Shown here piece after piece: positions 12,965-25,400 of a stretch of DNA of 64,000 nucleotides. Below the pieces are notes generated by a model. That model saw only the letters and a program-made list of their open reading frames with translations. It did no database searches and had not been told where the DNA came from. The DNA is taken from contig JACSVZ010000007.1 in the NCBI GenBank assembly GCA_014706295.1, positions 56,434,975-56,498,974 of the forward strand, in the 5' to 3' direction. The DNA is from Lycocorax pyrrhopterus obiensis (lineage: Eukaryota; Chordata; Aves; Passeriformes; Paradisaeidae). Position 1 is the stretch's first letter; each line of letters opens with the position of its first letter. The position numbers were made by a program, and so were the translations under genes.

Positions 12965-14056
12965 CTAGCTGCAACTTTCCTGGTCTCTGCCACTAGTACA
13001 GGCCTTCTGAATGTTGAATGAATCTGTTATTTCTTTGTTTTCTTTTCTTTGGTCCCCTTCCTCTGATTCTTTTGGCGTTTCCAATTTTCTGCTGTCAGTA
13101 TTGCGATTAATGGATGAATTTAGCTTGGATGAGTTCATTCTCCATCTTCTCAGGCTCCTATAACAGTCTTCTCTGACGTTTTCACTGACCAGCACGTAGA
13201 TGATTGGATCGGCAACACCGTTTGCAGTGCATAAACACAGAAACACTGTAAAAATTGAATATATCTCCTTTTCAAATGGACATGGGCAGTCCTGATGAAA
13301 TATAAAGTATATGGCTCTTATTGTGAGCACCACATGATATGGAGCAAAGCAGATCAAGAAAATAACAATAATGGCAATAGCCAAATACTTCACTTTTGCT
13401 TTCTGGCGACAAGTCAAGCTGCTGCTTCTTTTTATAGTTTGGAAAATTCTGTAGTTTGTAAAAATGAGGATTGTGAAGGGTATGGCAAATCCAAACAGGA
13501 ATCTAGCAAAGCTGAAAGAAGCATATAATATGTTAAGAGGCACTGTCTCAAAGCAGGTTGTCACATTTATACGTTTTTCGTTAAGTACTGGAGTGTGGAC
13601 TACTGCAACCACAGTAAAGAGAAAACAGACTATTATGATGGCATTTTTCTGTCCTCTTCTCCCCCTTGATTCCAGAGAATACACCAGTGCCACGTAGCGG
13701 TCCACAGAGATGCAGCATAAAAGCAGAATGCTGATGTAGATATTGCAGAAAAAGATGAATGCTGTTATTTTGCAAGCAGTGTCCCCTATGGTCCAGTGGT
13801 GCTCATTTTGCACATAGATAATCCAGAAAGGCAAGGTACTTAAATACATCAGCTCACACAATGATAAACTGAAAATGTAGATGGCAACTACTTTATTCCT
13901 TTGGATTTGTACAAACGTTAGCAGAGAAGTTAAGCAATTTGCTGGAAGGCCTATACAAAAAACGATGCTGTAAACAGCAACCAGAAGTGTCTGGCTGTCT
14001 TTGTAGGGAATTCCTAGGCAAGTAGAATTACAACTTTCGTTTAGACGATCTCCCAT
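12965..14056 (-). CDS. GPR132: GPR132 (G2A), class A G protein-coupled receptor of the proton/lipid-sensing group
   Basis: Plasma-membrane receptor of the GPR4/GPR65/GPR68/GPR132 group. In mammals G2A is expressed in leukocytes and reported to respond to oxidised fatty acids and, weakly, to protons. The frame encodes 363 residues; human GPR132 is about 380. What is visible: glycosylation sequons at N6 and N10; TM1 about 23-46 with N40; TM2 about 57-80; TM3 about 95-118 with C95, followed by DRY at 119-121; the ESRGRR loop at 129-134; TM4 about 138-155; second-loop C168 as partner of C95, and a sequon at N164; TM5 with P193; the QKAKVK loop at 218-223; TM6 with CFAPYH at 236-241; TM7 with NGVADPIIY at 279-287; a Ser/Thr/Lys-rich tail. 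ESRGRR, CNIYISIL-type TM3, QKAKVK, CFAPYH and NGVADPIIYVL match human G2A far better than GPR65. The start is the first in-frame ATG (A at -3, G at +4). The frame upstream is only open through a non-ATG TTG to a stop at 14108-14110. Identity is near certain; ligand is inferred from the family. Confidence 0.96.
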   Translation of the reverse strand: MGDRLNESCNSTCLGIPYKDSQTLLVAVYSIVFCIGLPANCLTSLLTFVQIQRNKVVAIYIFSLSLCELMYLSTLPFWIIYVQNEHHWTIGDTACKITAFIFFCNIYISILLLCCISVDRYVALVYSLESRGRRGQKNAIIIVCFLFTVVAVVHTPVLNEKRINVTTCFETVPLNILYASFSFARFLFGFAIPFTILIFTNYRIFQTIKRSSSLTCRQKAKVKYLAIAIIVIFLICFAPYHVVLTIRAIYFIFHQDCPCPFEKEIYSIFTVFLCLCTANGVADPIIYVLVSENVREDCYRSLRRWRMNSSKLNSSINRNTDSRKLETPKESEEGDQRKENKEITDSFNIQKACTSGRDQESCS

Positions 14057-14080
14057 TATTCTTCTTCCGGCTGGTGTTTC

Positions 14081-14110
14081 CTGAGAACCAGAAGACAAGG
14101 TGGAAAGTTA
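14081..14110 (-). other. GPR132: 3' splice acceptor and upstream stop before the GPR132 coding exon
   Basis: Read on the minus strand, a pyrimidine-rich stretch runs into TTCTCAG, with the AG at 14082-14081, so the exon begins at 14080. The coding ATG lies 24 bases further on. An in-frame TAA at 14110-14108 shows that the open frame cannot extend further upstream in genomic DNA. The usual arrangement, a noncoding or barely coding 5' exon spliced to one exon that holds the whole receptor, fits this well. The acceptor is inferred from its consensus; no transcript data were available. Confidence 0.6.
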
Positions 14111-14520
14111 GCACTGCATCACTTAAAAATGTGTCAGTAAATATTATGGTCCCATAGGTGCCAACTTGACATGCTAGTGGAGCAAGTGGGATGGGGAATG
14201 TTTGAAAGGTGCCTCCTCAGGCAGGAACTGAGAAAGAGAGGGTCCCATCCCTCCACCTCTGAGAGTTGGACTGGAGTCTGGTGGGTATGTGGAAGCTCTG
14301 TCAAGGGGGTTTTGAAGTTTTGTCCCTGGACATAAAATCATCCATCTCCTTTCTGTCAGTTCCCGTTCTAAAATCACACTGTAAATGTGAAAACACCCAT
14401 CATTCCTCATGCCATGTATCACCTGCACCCAAAATCTCACAGGGGGATCAACCTACAAAAGGAAGGTAGAGGAATATGAAGCTGTAGGGCTGCTTAGACA
14501 TATTTGAAAAAAAAGCTGGA
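14111..14520. other. GPR132 upstream flank, no feature recognised
   Basis: Unique-looking sequence immediately upstream of the GPR132 exon. If GPR132 is spliced as proposed this is intron 1. No clear TATA box, CpG cluster or repeat was seen. Confidence 0.5.
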
Positions 14521-14574
14521 TTTAGTATTGTCACATCTTAAGAATGACTGGAGAAGAGAATCCTCACTGCTGTA

Positions 14575-14702
14575 TGGAGAAGATGGCACAGTACTCAGAC
14601 CAGTGACAGGACCTGAGGGAATGGCCTGAAGTGGTGTCAGGGGAAGTTTAGGTTGGATATTAGAAAAAGGTTCTTAACCCAGAGGGTGGCTGAGCTGGTG
14701 TT
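14575..14702 (+). mobile_element. CR1 LINE internal 3'-region fragment
   Basis: Sense-strand CR1 text: 'ccagtgacaggacctgaggg', then 'aatggcctgaag', 'ggggaagtttaggttggata' and 'cagagggtgg'. The CR1 tail is missing, so the fragment is truncated at both ends. It lies 0.5 kb upstream of the GPR132 exon and is in the opposite orientation to it. Confidence 0.88.
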
Positions 14703-17117
14703 AACTTACAAACACGGTGGTTGTAATAAGGGCTGGTGGTGACGAGTTTTTTGCTGCCTCTGAGCATCTGTCACCTTTGGCGGAGTAGGAGAGGTCTTTT
14801 CTGGGCTGCCTACCTAACTGTTGTGTAGAGGGGATAAAAAGGGTGCTTGATTTCAGGGTCAGCAGTGGTTCTGTGCCCAGACCTCATCTGTGAGCTGACG
14901 TACAACAGCTTGTCCTCGACTCAGACACGCCTGACTGATGTGAGAACTGCTGTACACCAGCACACCACAGAGGGTCTTGGAGATGTCCCCTTCTGTGGTA
15001 AAGCACAACAGGTGAATACAGCTCATAGTCAGGCAGATGGTGACAGCCAGGGCAGGGACATGGCACAAGTCACACACCACCTCAGTTACTCATCAGCTTG
15101 TCTACCCCACACACCTCAATAAAAACACCTTCAGGAGTGGTTGGGGGTGCTCTCTCCCCCCCTCCTCCTGGCTTTGCGCACTTCTCTTGATCCTGTGCTT
15201 GTCTGAATATTCTCCTTTCTGTACAGCTTCCCCCAGAGTAGTCAGTGATGGTGCAAGGCGGGAAGTGGTACAAGAGTTCTGTCGACACATGGCTCCCAAC
15301 GGTTGTGTTGCCTCCTCCCCTCCCACTTTTGCTTCAAGTCTCCTTTGCGTGGTCAGCATCCGGGAGGGAACCTCAGGAAGCGGATGTCTGTGGCTTTCTA
15401 AGCTACCTGCTTGGAGCAGGCATTTTTTTCTTGGCGTTTGGCATATGGACTAAGCCACAGGGCTGGGGCTAAGCCAAAGAGACCTTCACCCTGAAATGGC
15501 TGTCAGCTGCCAAGCATGATGCCTTGGCTGACAAACTGCAGCCACAGGTGTGGATTTACACTCCAGAGAAAAAGTACGTGCTGAAGGACTGTCCTGAAGC
15601 TTTGGCCTGTCAGCTTGGGAGCTTGTATCCTGCCCAGTAGGAATGCTCTAAGTCCCAGCCCCATATCAGGAAGGAGGAGAGGAGGCCACCATTTGCTCCA
15701 CTCCTCACCTTCTCCAGGCTCTCAGCCCTGTCCAGGGAAGAGTCTTCTTCCACTGGCCACTGCATCCACCCCCAGTTCGGAGCTTCACTTGCCTTCACTC
15801 AGTTCTCCAGGCCTGCAGAGGGCTTTCCCCCTCAAAATGAAGATCACAAAGCAGCACTCAGCAGACAATTTATGAAATTTCTCCTGGTGATGTTGCCGCT
15901 TGTGTTGACACACCCTTAAGGGGAAGGAAGTAACACCACAATCCACCCTGTGACTAAAGTCAACTTGTCTGCGCCTCTACACTCCTCTTCAATTGAAAGC
16001 ACATTTATATCTTCTTCTCAGACCTTTAGAGTTTAATAGTTTGGTGCTTGGCTCAGCCTAGAAGCTTCCCAGTTCTGTATTCCTCTGGGATGTTGAGGCT
16101 AACCTGCATCTCAAATATTAAGTCAAATGAAAAACAGTAACAATTACACAGCTGAAAAAACTATACACCATTTTCTATTAATATTTGTGATGATCAGTAT
16201 TGGTTTGAACACCAGAACTCAAAGAGATTTATCACACCCAGCAATTTTCAAACATTTATGAAAGGTCAAACGTAGCAATGATGACAAGCATGAGCAATAT
16301 CCAAGAATGCATTTGTGAGATACAAACTGTTCCAATGAGTTATCTTTGCTGCCCTGTACCTTTTAGTTGAGCAAAGCCTCTCCAAAGTAGCTGTTTTCAC
16401 CTTTCTGTGGCCTATCCTGATGTGCTAGGTCTCACCAACCATAACCAGCTGTTACAGCAGGTACTGGCTGAGTTTTGCATCAACAGCTCAATGTATTTTT
16501 GTCAGCACTCTGAGGCTTCTTGCCCTGTGAGAGTCACGGCATGAGACAAACCGCAGTTCTCACGTGCATGTTTCTCACCTTCAGGACGTGCAAAACATCT
16601 CATCTTCCAGGGCAGAGACAGCACCTCTGGCTCAGGAAGCACCTGAGCACAAATCACTGGAAGATGGGGGTAATCTGCTAAGAATGTGCTGCATGCCTGC
16701 TCTGTATTTACACTCTTCCACTTCTAACGTTCTTGTGTTGTGTCCACACTGTTAGACAAATAGATAATTATGTTTCTTACTCCTAAAATGCAGTGGCTCC
16801 TGCTGCTAATTTGGGCCTGTTGAATTAATCTTTTCTCAAGAAAAGTCTTTTCAGCAACACTGAAGTGTAAAAAAAAAGGAAGTGAAAACAAGCAGGAAAG
16901 CAAAAGGCTTTACTTTGCTTTTTTTTAAATTTGTGTATGAACTGCTCATGTGAAAGTGTTTAAATTTCCAAAGGAGAAGTTGGAGTGATAAAAATAACCC
17001 CTATTAGAAAAAATAAAAAAAGAAAATTACAGATATGGCTACAAGGAAGAGAAGGTTAAGTCAAAAAAAGCACGATAGTTGGACAGAGACTGGTTGAAAG
17101 TCTTTGGATTAACTCAC

Positions 17118-17160
17118 CTGAGATACACAGGGGCAGAAGAAAAAAAGGACACAGTAAAAT
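17118..17160 (-). other. Isolated strong splice donor, possible alternative leader exon
   Basis: The minus strand reads CTCAG then GTGAGTTAA, with the last exonic base at 17118. It matches the donor consensus well and lies 3 kb upstream of the GPR132 acceptor. The bases just before it are pyrimidine-rich, so the same CAG could equally be read as an acceptor. No matching exon start could be defined. Confidence 0.15.
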
Positions 17161-17829
17161 CCATAACATGAGTACAATTACATGAGAAAAGCACAATAAT
17201 GAATATTTTTTTTATTTTCTAATATTTTCCTGATCATCCATCTCTGCCAGAGATTATTGTTAGAGCTGAAAGTTTTGAGGTGTTTATGTGGGTATTAGGA
17301 ACAATTTAAAATAACTGCTATGATGGTTAAAATTAAACAAACTTTCCCTTCGCACTTTTCTTCCTGTCTCCAGTATCTGTAGAGGAAAACAACCTGCGTG
17401 TCTTAAAGCATAAATCAGCTTTCAGGGCAAGAGGATACGAGTTTCTCCTGAGGGATTTTGTGTGCTTTCTGCAGTAGAATATGGTGCTGAAAGTATTTGA
17501 CACGAGGTTGCCAGCAGGATGTCAGTTGGACACTGAAATCTAATATTGAAACACATCAGTTCCCAGATGTGACATTTATGCCACCTACAATGCTTGTCAC
17601 CAGCAATGTCGCTCCTCCAACGTCTGAACCTGGGCTTCTCCTTCCCATGCAGAACTTACACTACCTGCCTGTAAATTATCAACTAATAAACTTCTGTGTC
17701 TCTTAAATTGACGGTAAGAAATTGCCGTGGATTATTTGCTCTGCTGTTCTTGAAAGTAGGAAAAATGTTTGTGGTGTCTTTGAATAGAAAGAGATCATGG
17801 CGCATTTGCCCAGCAAGTCAGTGAACTGC

Positions 17830-17844
17830 TTTTTTTTTTTTTTT
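17830..17844. repeat. Poly-T tract, 15 bases
   Basis: Uninterrupted T run followed by CCCC; simple repeat. Confidence 0.9.
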
Positions 17845-20800
17845 CCCCGTTATTAATAAACAAATTAGTAGAGGAAGTCACTCCTATAAGCAAATCTCAG
17901 CATAAAAAGGAGAAACAGCCATGGCTCCACTTGGTTACCCATCAGACAGATCATTTTTACTGACACACACAACATAGCGGGATTTGAAGCTGTACAATTT
18001 GAAATTTGATCATGAACCCATGTATTTTCAAGCAACATCATTTCGAAGTTGAATATAATATATGAATACATAATCTTGACACTATATACTTTCAAACCTC
18101 TGTTTAGAAAAAAAAGTGTTTTAAAGCTATCCTGGGAATCCAGCCTGAGCACAACTCTATCCTAAAATATCATTCTTCCACTGGTGAAGCAGGTAACCCC
18201 TGTCTTGACTAGTGCTGGTTAAAACAAGTTATGGGGCATTTGTAGGCTGAAAGCAGCAAGACCTTGGGATTAGTTATACAGCCTTAATATTTAATTCTAT
18301 ACTGCAGACATGAGATATAATGCAGATATAAGCAGTCTTATAAAAATATTAAAATAAAGATGATATTTGGTAGAAGACAGAAGTTATTAATCAATTGCCT
18401 TTCAGGAGGGGAGGAGCTCAGCAATCTTTCCTGACGAGGGAAAGATACTTGATTTACCTCATGATAACACTGTTCGTAGATGTGAACTCTCAATGACCAT
18501 AGATTTTTAAATACCTACGTGCAGCTTTTTACATGAATCCACACATCCACTTCCCCCTTTCCACAATCTAGAAAGCCCACAGTAGTACTAAATGTGCTAG
18601 TTTGCTGAAATGAGCAGCTGTGGTATTACTAAGGGGAACTGTCATAATTCAGGTTTGACAAAGGCCCCAGTTTAAAAAAGTGATCCCTCCCTAATCTGAG
18701 TGTCCTAGTGCCATGTTACACTACTTGGAGAGGGACTGCACAGGAGTGAAGAACGTCTGCTGGGTGGGAGAGAAATATGTTGATAAAAGATCCTTATACT
18801 GGGTTTAAGACCACGTTATTCAACGTATATAAAAGTGGGTAAAACTACTTAAATGTCATACATTGTAGGTAGGGGAAGTTCACAGGTGAAAAATAGACCC
18901 CAAAATCCACTGTACCAGGGGACTTTTTTCTCCAGTCTCATGGATTCAAAGGCTGCGAGGCATGATTTTGGGACTTTGGACCTAGCAAAAGTTTCTCAGT
19001 CATCCCTGAGAGCACCAGAGTGCAGCTGTTGGAGGGCAGGTTTACTCCCTGGTACCTACCAGCTTGTGTGGAAAAGATCCCAGAGCCAGAGGAATGGCTC
19101 CATGGCCAGGAGAAGCATCAGGAAGCCCAGAAAAGCTGTCATAGAGTTGAGGCTAAACTACAAAGCCTGTCAAGTGCAAAGGCTGAGGAAAGTGTAGATG
19201 TTGGAGCAGCAGCAGTGAAAGTGAGCAGCTGAGAATGGCTCTGCTTCACACCCTCTTCTTCACACCTGAAACCATCAGGCACTCCAGCTCAATGACTTCC
19301 TAAAGCTATTGCAGCTTAATTGGTGGCCTTGGCAGCGGGGGCTAGTTGTATATGGCTTCTGTTAAAGAAGTGGCTCATTTGGAAACCCAGCTGACCAAAT
19401 TTTCTTACTGGCTCTTGATGGAACTACAAAGTTTTAGAGGAAGAGGATGAGAGGTGTGTTTCCCATTCCTCTCTCCTGCATCAGGGGGCTAATGGATGCT
19501 GGCTGAAGCACAGCCAAGTGCCAGCAGTTTTGGCACTATGGGCTTACAAGTGGATGGATACTGTGCTGGATTCCCAAAAGAGCAAGCTGGGATGTTGGAC
19601 AACAGGCTGGGATATTAGGAAACAGGCTGCTTTAACAAGGTGAGGAGGTCTGGCTATGCTGGCACGCTGTTAGAGGTGAATGTGTCTCACTGCCAGGTTT
19701 AAGGAAAATCTGACTTCAAGCAGCTGAACAAAGAAGCACCAAGACCTATGTCCAAACCCACGGGTGTACCCCTTCGAAAAGGGGTGCTCTGTTATCCTTT
19801 AGATTTTAGGATTTCCCCAGCAGCTACTTGTAGTTATCTTCCTCCTTATTCTTGGCCTCCAGGCCTTCAAACAGGAGACTCCTGCCAAACCTCTGGCACC
19901 GGCAGTTAGAAACACACTAAGAGCCACAGAAAGGCCCAGTCTAGAGCCATGTCCCCCCCAAACTACTGTGACTCAAAGTCATCTCTGGGGTGGCAACTGT
20001 TCAGCTGGAATTGCTGGAGATTTCTGGACTGAGTTCATACATCTCACCCTTCAGTGAACACCAGCATGTGGCCACGTGTGACAACTGGACCAGTGCAAGG
20101 CATTAAGAAAGGGCTTCAAGTCCTGAGCAAGCAGAGGGCAACCACAGCCACCCTGTGGCCAAAAGAAAGACTTGTTCCTGCTAGGAGGAGCATCATTTGC
20201 AGACCTGTGAAGGTGGGATCTCATCACCTCCAGGGCAGGCAAGATGGTCAGCCTGGGAGCGGCATGGCCAGGCCTATGGCTTGTGGCATGCCTTAAGCTG
20301 ACCCCTCTGGGCTCCTATGGAGCCTCTGTTGCTGCCACACAAGAACAGGGCAGTGTTGTAGCAGAGTTGATGTGAGTTTTAGTGACCATTCAGTTATTCT
20401 ACCTTGTGGTAAGTGGCTTTGCTTATTTAAAGTTGGCTGTGGATGGTGGCTGGCCAATGGATCTGCTTGTTTCTCATGTCTTGGTTTGTTTTTATTAATG
20501 GTCAAGGGTTGTGTCTGACCACAGTGTGGTCCTGTGTGCTATTGGCCTGTCAGTGCTGAGTCCTGCTCAGGCTCTGTCCTTCATCACTGACCTGGTCACC
20601 TCCTGCAGCCTGTCAGCACCTGGGTCTGTCTTTCCCTGTCTGTGGTCTCTGTACTGCCACAGTTCATTCCTGCCTTCCACCATCCTGCTGCTGCTTTTCC
20701 TCCCTCTGCCCCAAGGCAGAGGTTTTGAAACCACTGCTGTCCCAGAAGAGTCACAAATGGTAAATCATACCTCTTCTGTTGCTCAAGCTCCTGGAAGTCA

Positions 20801-22203
20801 GAGGATGCTGGATCAGAGGCAAGTGTCCAGTGCCACCAGATAATAACCAAACACATCTGATCAAACTCCCAAATTCACAAGCCTCCCCTCTTCCTGGACT
20901 GACACCTTCACTGCAGTCATCACAGTCACAGGGATCACAGGCTCTTTCTGCATCCCCACAATGTGTTTGTCTCTTTCATCCCTCTGAAATCCCCCAGTCA
21001 AAGCATGGGTTAACTCTGCTGCAAAGAATGAGCACGGATAGGATGGTTTCTCTTGGCCAGGAGTAGGAAAATGCAAAGATAGTGTTGAGTTTTAACCTTG
21101 TGACGGCAGGTGGACTCTCCTTGGTGGGGGTCTTGGCACTGCCCTTGTGGGTCTGTACAGAAACTGCTGTGATGTGGGAGCTGCACTGCTGTAGTGGCAT
21201 CATCAGTACTAAAGATGTTGCTGGGGAAAAACAGAGCAAAGAGTTGCCCAAAATAATTTCACGACCTGTCAGACTCGGGCTCACTGACAATGGCTGTTAC
21301 TTACAAGTCTAGCTAGTTTCATCTCAAAACTGTTTTACTACCATCCACTTTAGATGTATCTCAGCAAGCAGGGTTTGTAAAGCCTTGTGAAAGCCACAGT
21401 GCCGTCTTTTTTGTTTCCCCCCTACACCTCTCTTCCTCACAATGAAATTATGGAAGTTAAAGAGCTGCCGGTTTAGGGGCAGCAGCAGATCTAAATGGGA
21501 TTATGAGAAGGACAGGTTTAAAATAAACCCAGATGCTCTTTGGTCATTGGCAAAGTAGTCAACTCCGAAAATATTTGACCAAAAAAACCAAAAGTTAATT
21601 CTAACTACAGTTAGTCTCCACATTCCTGAGTGCCAGAGATCAGCAGTGCTGATGACTAAAAGGTGGAGAAAAAGAAGGAATGTAGTGTATCCAATTAGTC
21701 ACTATAGACCAGCAGGTAAACTTGACAATTAAATGCCCGCCTTGCTTTTCCAGCAGAGTAAGGATGAGGAAAGGCTGGATGTGAACTCGCCTCAAAAGAA
21801 ACCCAGCATTCATATCTCTATTAAAATTCTCTATTCATTTCTCATGCACTACAGTAATAGCTAAAGCTAACCTCACACCAACCCCTATTCTGCCAAAATC
21901 CTTCAATCCGAATAATCACCTATCCCTGATGGAACTCAAGTTGATTTCTAAGAGAAATATGTTTTTTATAGGAAAGGGAATTTGTAAGGAAGACAGGTAG
22001 GAAGGACTGCATCAACTGCAATTAATTAATACAGACCCAGCAACTTTATCAATCACAAGGAGATTTAGACTATGGTGAAACGTCAACACATTCTGCAGTT
22101 CTTGGGCATAAACACCCGGCACGGAGAAACAGTGACCAAAACAGAATAAAGGAAAATGTTGCTAAATAGAAGCAATGCCTTGACTCAGAGATGGAATACT
22201 TAC

Positions 22204-22440
22204 CTTTTTCTTTTTTTTTTTTTCCTTTTTTTCCCCCTGGTTTCTGCAGAGGAGACGATGGAGTGCTCCAGCCCGTGCTGTGCTCAGAGGCTGCTCTGGG
22301 AGAACTGCAGGAAGTAGCTGATGGTACCACGTGCAGCCCTAAATGCTGCGAGCTAAAAAGTTTTGTGGGCACAGCTTCATCCGACTCCCCAAGGGTGTCA
22401 CTCGTAGTCGGGTGTGCGCAGGAAGCAGAGGCTGCTTTCA
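22204..22440 (-). other. Candidate 5' noncoding exon / promoter block upstream of GPR132
   Basis: On the minus strand a GC-richer block ends in a purine tract and AAAAAG followed by GTAAGTATT, a near-perfect U1 donor, with the last exon base at 22204. It lies 8.1 kb upstream of the GPR132 acceptor on the same strand. Splicing to 14080 would make a leader. The open frame through this block joins out of frame, so it would be untranslated and translation would start at the ATG at 14056. On the opposite strand the same tract reads as a pyrimidine run plus TTTCTGCAG, an acceptor at 22249, so a plus-strand exon is the alternative. No transcript evidence was available. Confidence 0.3.
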
Positions 22441-22444
22441 GTGC

Positions 22445-25400
22445 CAGCAGAGCACCTAGAAGGAGAAGCTGCCTTAGAAACTAAAGTGTTTGTTGTCAAA
22501 TTCTGTCGCTTGTACGGGGGTGGGAGGTTGCTTTTGTGACTGCCAGACACTTGTTTGGGCTCCTGCTGCAGGCATGCACCTTAATCACTGCGCAAACGTG
22601 CCCCAGAGGGACAAGGGACCGATGAACTGCCCCCAGCCCTGTGGCTCCTCAGGAGCAGGGCGCCTGCGGGAGGTGCTTATTCCGTATTTCTGCAGTGGAG
22701 GTAACTCCCACTCTGGGTGCGACACATGAACTCTCCTGAATATGTGTGAATTGGCTGGGTACTGAAAAATGGGAAGCAGTATTAGAGCCCAATAAAGGGA
22801 GTGGTGATAGGCGGGAGAGCCTATTCTGGTGGCAGTTGGGATAGAAAAGGCTGAGAATGCTAAAGAAGATTAGACGGTGGTTTGAGCACCTTCTAGAAGA
22901 AGAAGAATTCAGTTGCAGTAGTTCCTTAATAGCAAAGAGCATTGATAAGAAGGAGCACATGATCTTTACCAAGTGCCCTGGTTCAGGCTTTATGTGAAGG
23001 AGGAAGAAGATCCCGATGTTATGTTGCCAGACCAGACCTTGTTTGTGAGACCTGTTCCATGTGTTTTTGCAGATGCAGTGTTTCACTCAGTGAAAGTCAG
23101 TTAAGGCCAGATTTATTAAGTTTTCGGGTAACTTCTCCATCAACTTCTACCAATTCCACTTGCAGTGAGGTGCTTACAGGGCCCCACGAGGGTCTGTCAG
23201 TGCTTGCAGGCTGCTGAGGGCTAAGGTGGGACAGGATGGAACGGGGTGGCAACCTGAGGCAAGCAGAGAACTGAATTCACTTTTGGGATCTGTACTGAAA
23301 GTGAAACATTTCTTCTGAAAATTGAAGAAATACTTGGTATGTGCTTTCATTCTGATGTGAAAAAGTTTGGTTCCGCTCTGCTGGATAAAGTTTCTGGGTC
23401 TTTCTGTAAAGAGCAACTTATTCTCAGGAACCAGAAGGAATTGGGAAAGAAGAGGCTGAAGCTGGTTTCCATTTGTGGAGGAGAATAGGTAAAATTTCTG
23501 TGTGTACCAGCTCAGCCAGACTGGACATAGTGCTGGAACCAGTCTGTGCACTGCCTCAAACACATGATTTCATCTTGTTCCTTCTCAGTGTAGAAATCAA
23601 ACCCAAAGGAAAACACAAAGAATGAAGGAATAATGTTTCTGAGATGACTAGAGCTGATTTCTCTTTGTGGATGACCATTCTTCATTCAGAGCTCTGGAAC
23701 AGAAAAGAGCAGAGTGCTCTCAGACCTGAAGAACTGGAGTTTTCACAGAGACCAGTGGGCTCCTCTGTGGTATTTGTGATGTACCAGTTCACAGTTCCCA
23801 TTTGGCTGCAATCAGCTGGGGGGTCAAATACCTGCCTGATTATTCTCTCCCTGATGCTGGGTTTAGGATAGTCAGAGACATATTTGCATTTTCCAGCTAG
23901 AGTTTATGATGAAACTTTGAAAATTGCATGTTCCTCCGTAGAGAAATGAAAGATGACACATCTCTGGCCCTTGATCTTCCAGTCAGACTTGAAAAATATT
24001 ACTATTTATCTTCTTCATGCTTCTCTCAGTAGTGCAGCCCCAACTGACATCACCCACAACCATTTCCCTGCAAGATGAAGACTGATCCTAGATTTCGTGT
24101 TGGAAGATGCTTTCAAGAACTTTTACAAGATCTGCTGTGACTGGAGATGAACACAGAGCTAGACCTTCTGTGGGCAGCAAAACCAAACCAAACATTTCAA
24201 GTAAGTTTACTCTGTTTTCGGGAGAGATAATACAAGCAGTACAGCAATATAAATTTTGGCCTGAGCTGTATTGTTCTGGTGTCTTACCTAGGCAGTGAAA
24301 AAAGATCAGATGAAGAACCATTTAAAACAGAGTGCAGAAACTCTCTGATCAAATCCAATTGAAGTAAATGGAAATGTTTCTTTTCACCTCAATGAGTTTA
24401 GATTGAGCATTTTGAGAATATTTCTTTCTACCATTTAATTTCTGGGTGCTATTTAGCTAGTTGCCTTTAAGGTAGCATGTTAAAGACGTTGAGCTGCATG
24501 TGAGATGTCTTCTATGCACTCTTCATCATTTTACTACTGGGGTACAGTGACTGCCCAAAGAATAAGACAGGAAAGGGTCCAGCCTTGTTTTAACTCAGTT
24601 CTGCATAACACAGAATTTTTTCACAGGATTTTCACAGCACCGTGATAGAGAAATTGCTTGTGCATTACTGACCAGTGAACAGAAATAACTTTGGAAGACT
24701 TAAGGGGTCCAACGAATTTGAAAGACTTTTAGACTTGAGTTTTTCACTCCCCTTTTCTTTCATTTAGAAACTATCAAGAGAAAAGCTGGCAGGATATTTC
24801 TGTGTTCCACTGCTTATCAAAATGCTCTATGTTAATATTATCTTCCCCTGGTCATGACCAACAAGAGCCTATAAATGGAGGAAATGTCAGATCATCTGCC
24901 TCTCCTTCCTCCACCTGAAACTGAATGCACTCATGGTCATATAATGCAAAAGATTACCCAGGAAGAAAATTTTGTACAGTTGTGCATCCTCTTTGTAGGT
25001 AACCGAGGTTCATTTTTCTTGGAAAATGATAGAATATGGCTTTAAATTTGCAGCATGGGAAGTGAGGAAATGAAAACAGTGTCTTGAAGTACAGGTCTTG
25101 GTGGGAAACAGCCAAATGTCTGTCTCTTCTGTTATTAGGCAGTGCACTGAATGGGGACAGAGCTGCAGACCTGTCTGGGGAATGCAGCATGTACAGGATG
25201 GGAAAAACGACTTTCTTAATCGTAAGCAAGGCAGAAAAGTGCCCAAGAGTCTCTGTAGGACAGCAGTGGCCAGGGGCTAAGAAGCACCGAGGACTGAATT
25301 CTGGTCTGGGCTCCTGCAGCCAAAGCACTGTATGAGTGCCCCTGCACTGGTACGATCCACAACTGTGCCTAGCAAAGAATCTCAGTAGCTTGTGGCTCAA

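Larger units (their letters stand above)
14705..22190. other. Intergenic or intronic stretch upstream of GPR132
   Basis: No coding exon recognised. A 15-base T run lies at 17830-17844. A cluster of short GC-richer segments lies around 14.85-15.8 kb and 19.0-21.1 kb. Open frames below 140 codons on both strands are not conserved-looking. If the 22.2 kb exon is real, this is intron 1 of GPR132. Confidence 0.6.

Noticed and set aside
14057..14098. N-terminal extension of the GPR132 open frame by 14 residues
   Set aside because: The upstream codon at 14098 is TTG, not ATG, and a splice acceptor (AG at 14081-14082) lies inside the extension. The ATG at 14056 has a better initiation context.
22070..22372. 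Lys-rich minus-strand frame resembling a nuclear localisation signal
   Set aside because: The Lys run is just the translation of the poly-purine side of a T tract, and the frame begins at GTG. The region is better explained as a noncoding exon candidate.
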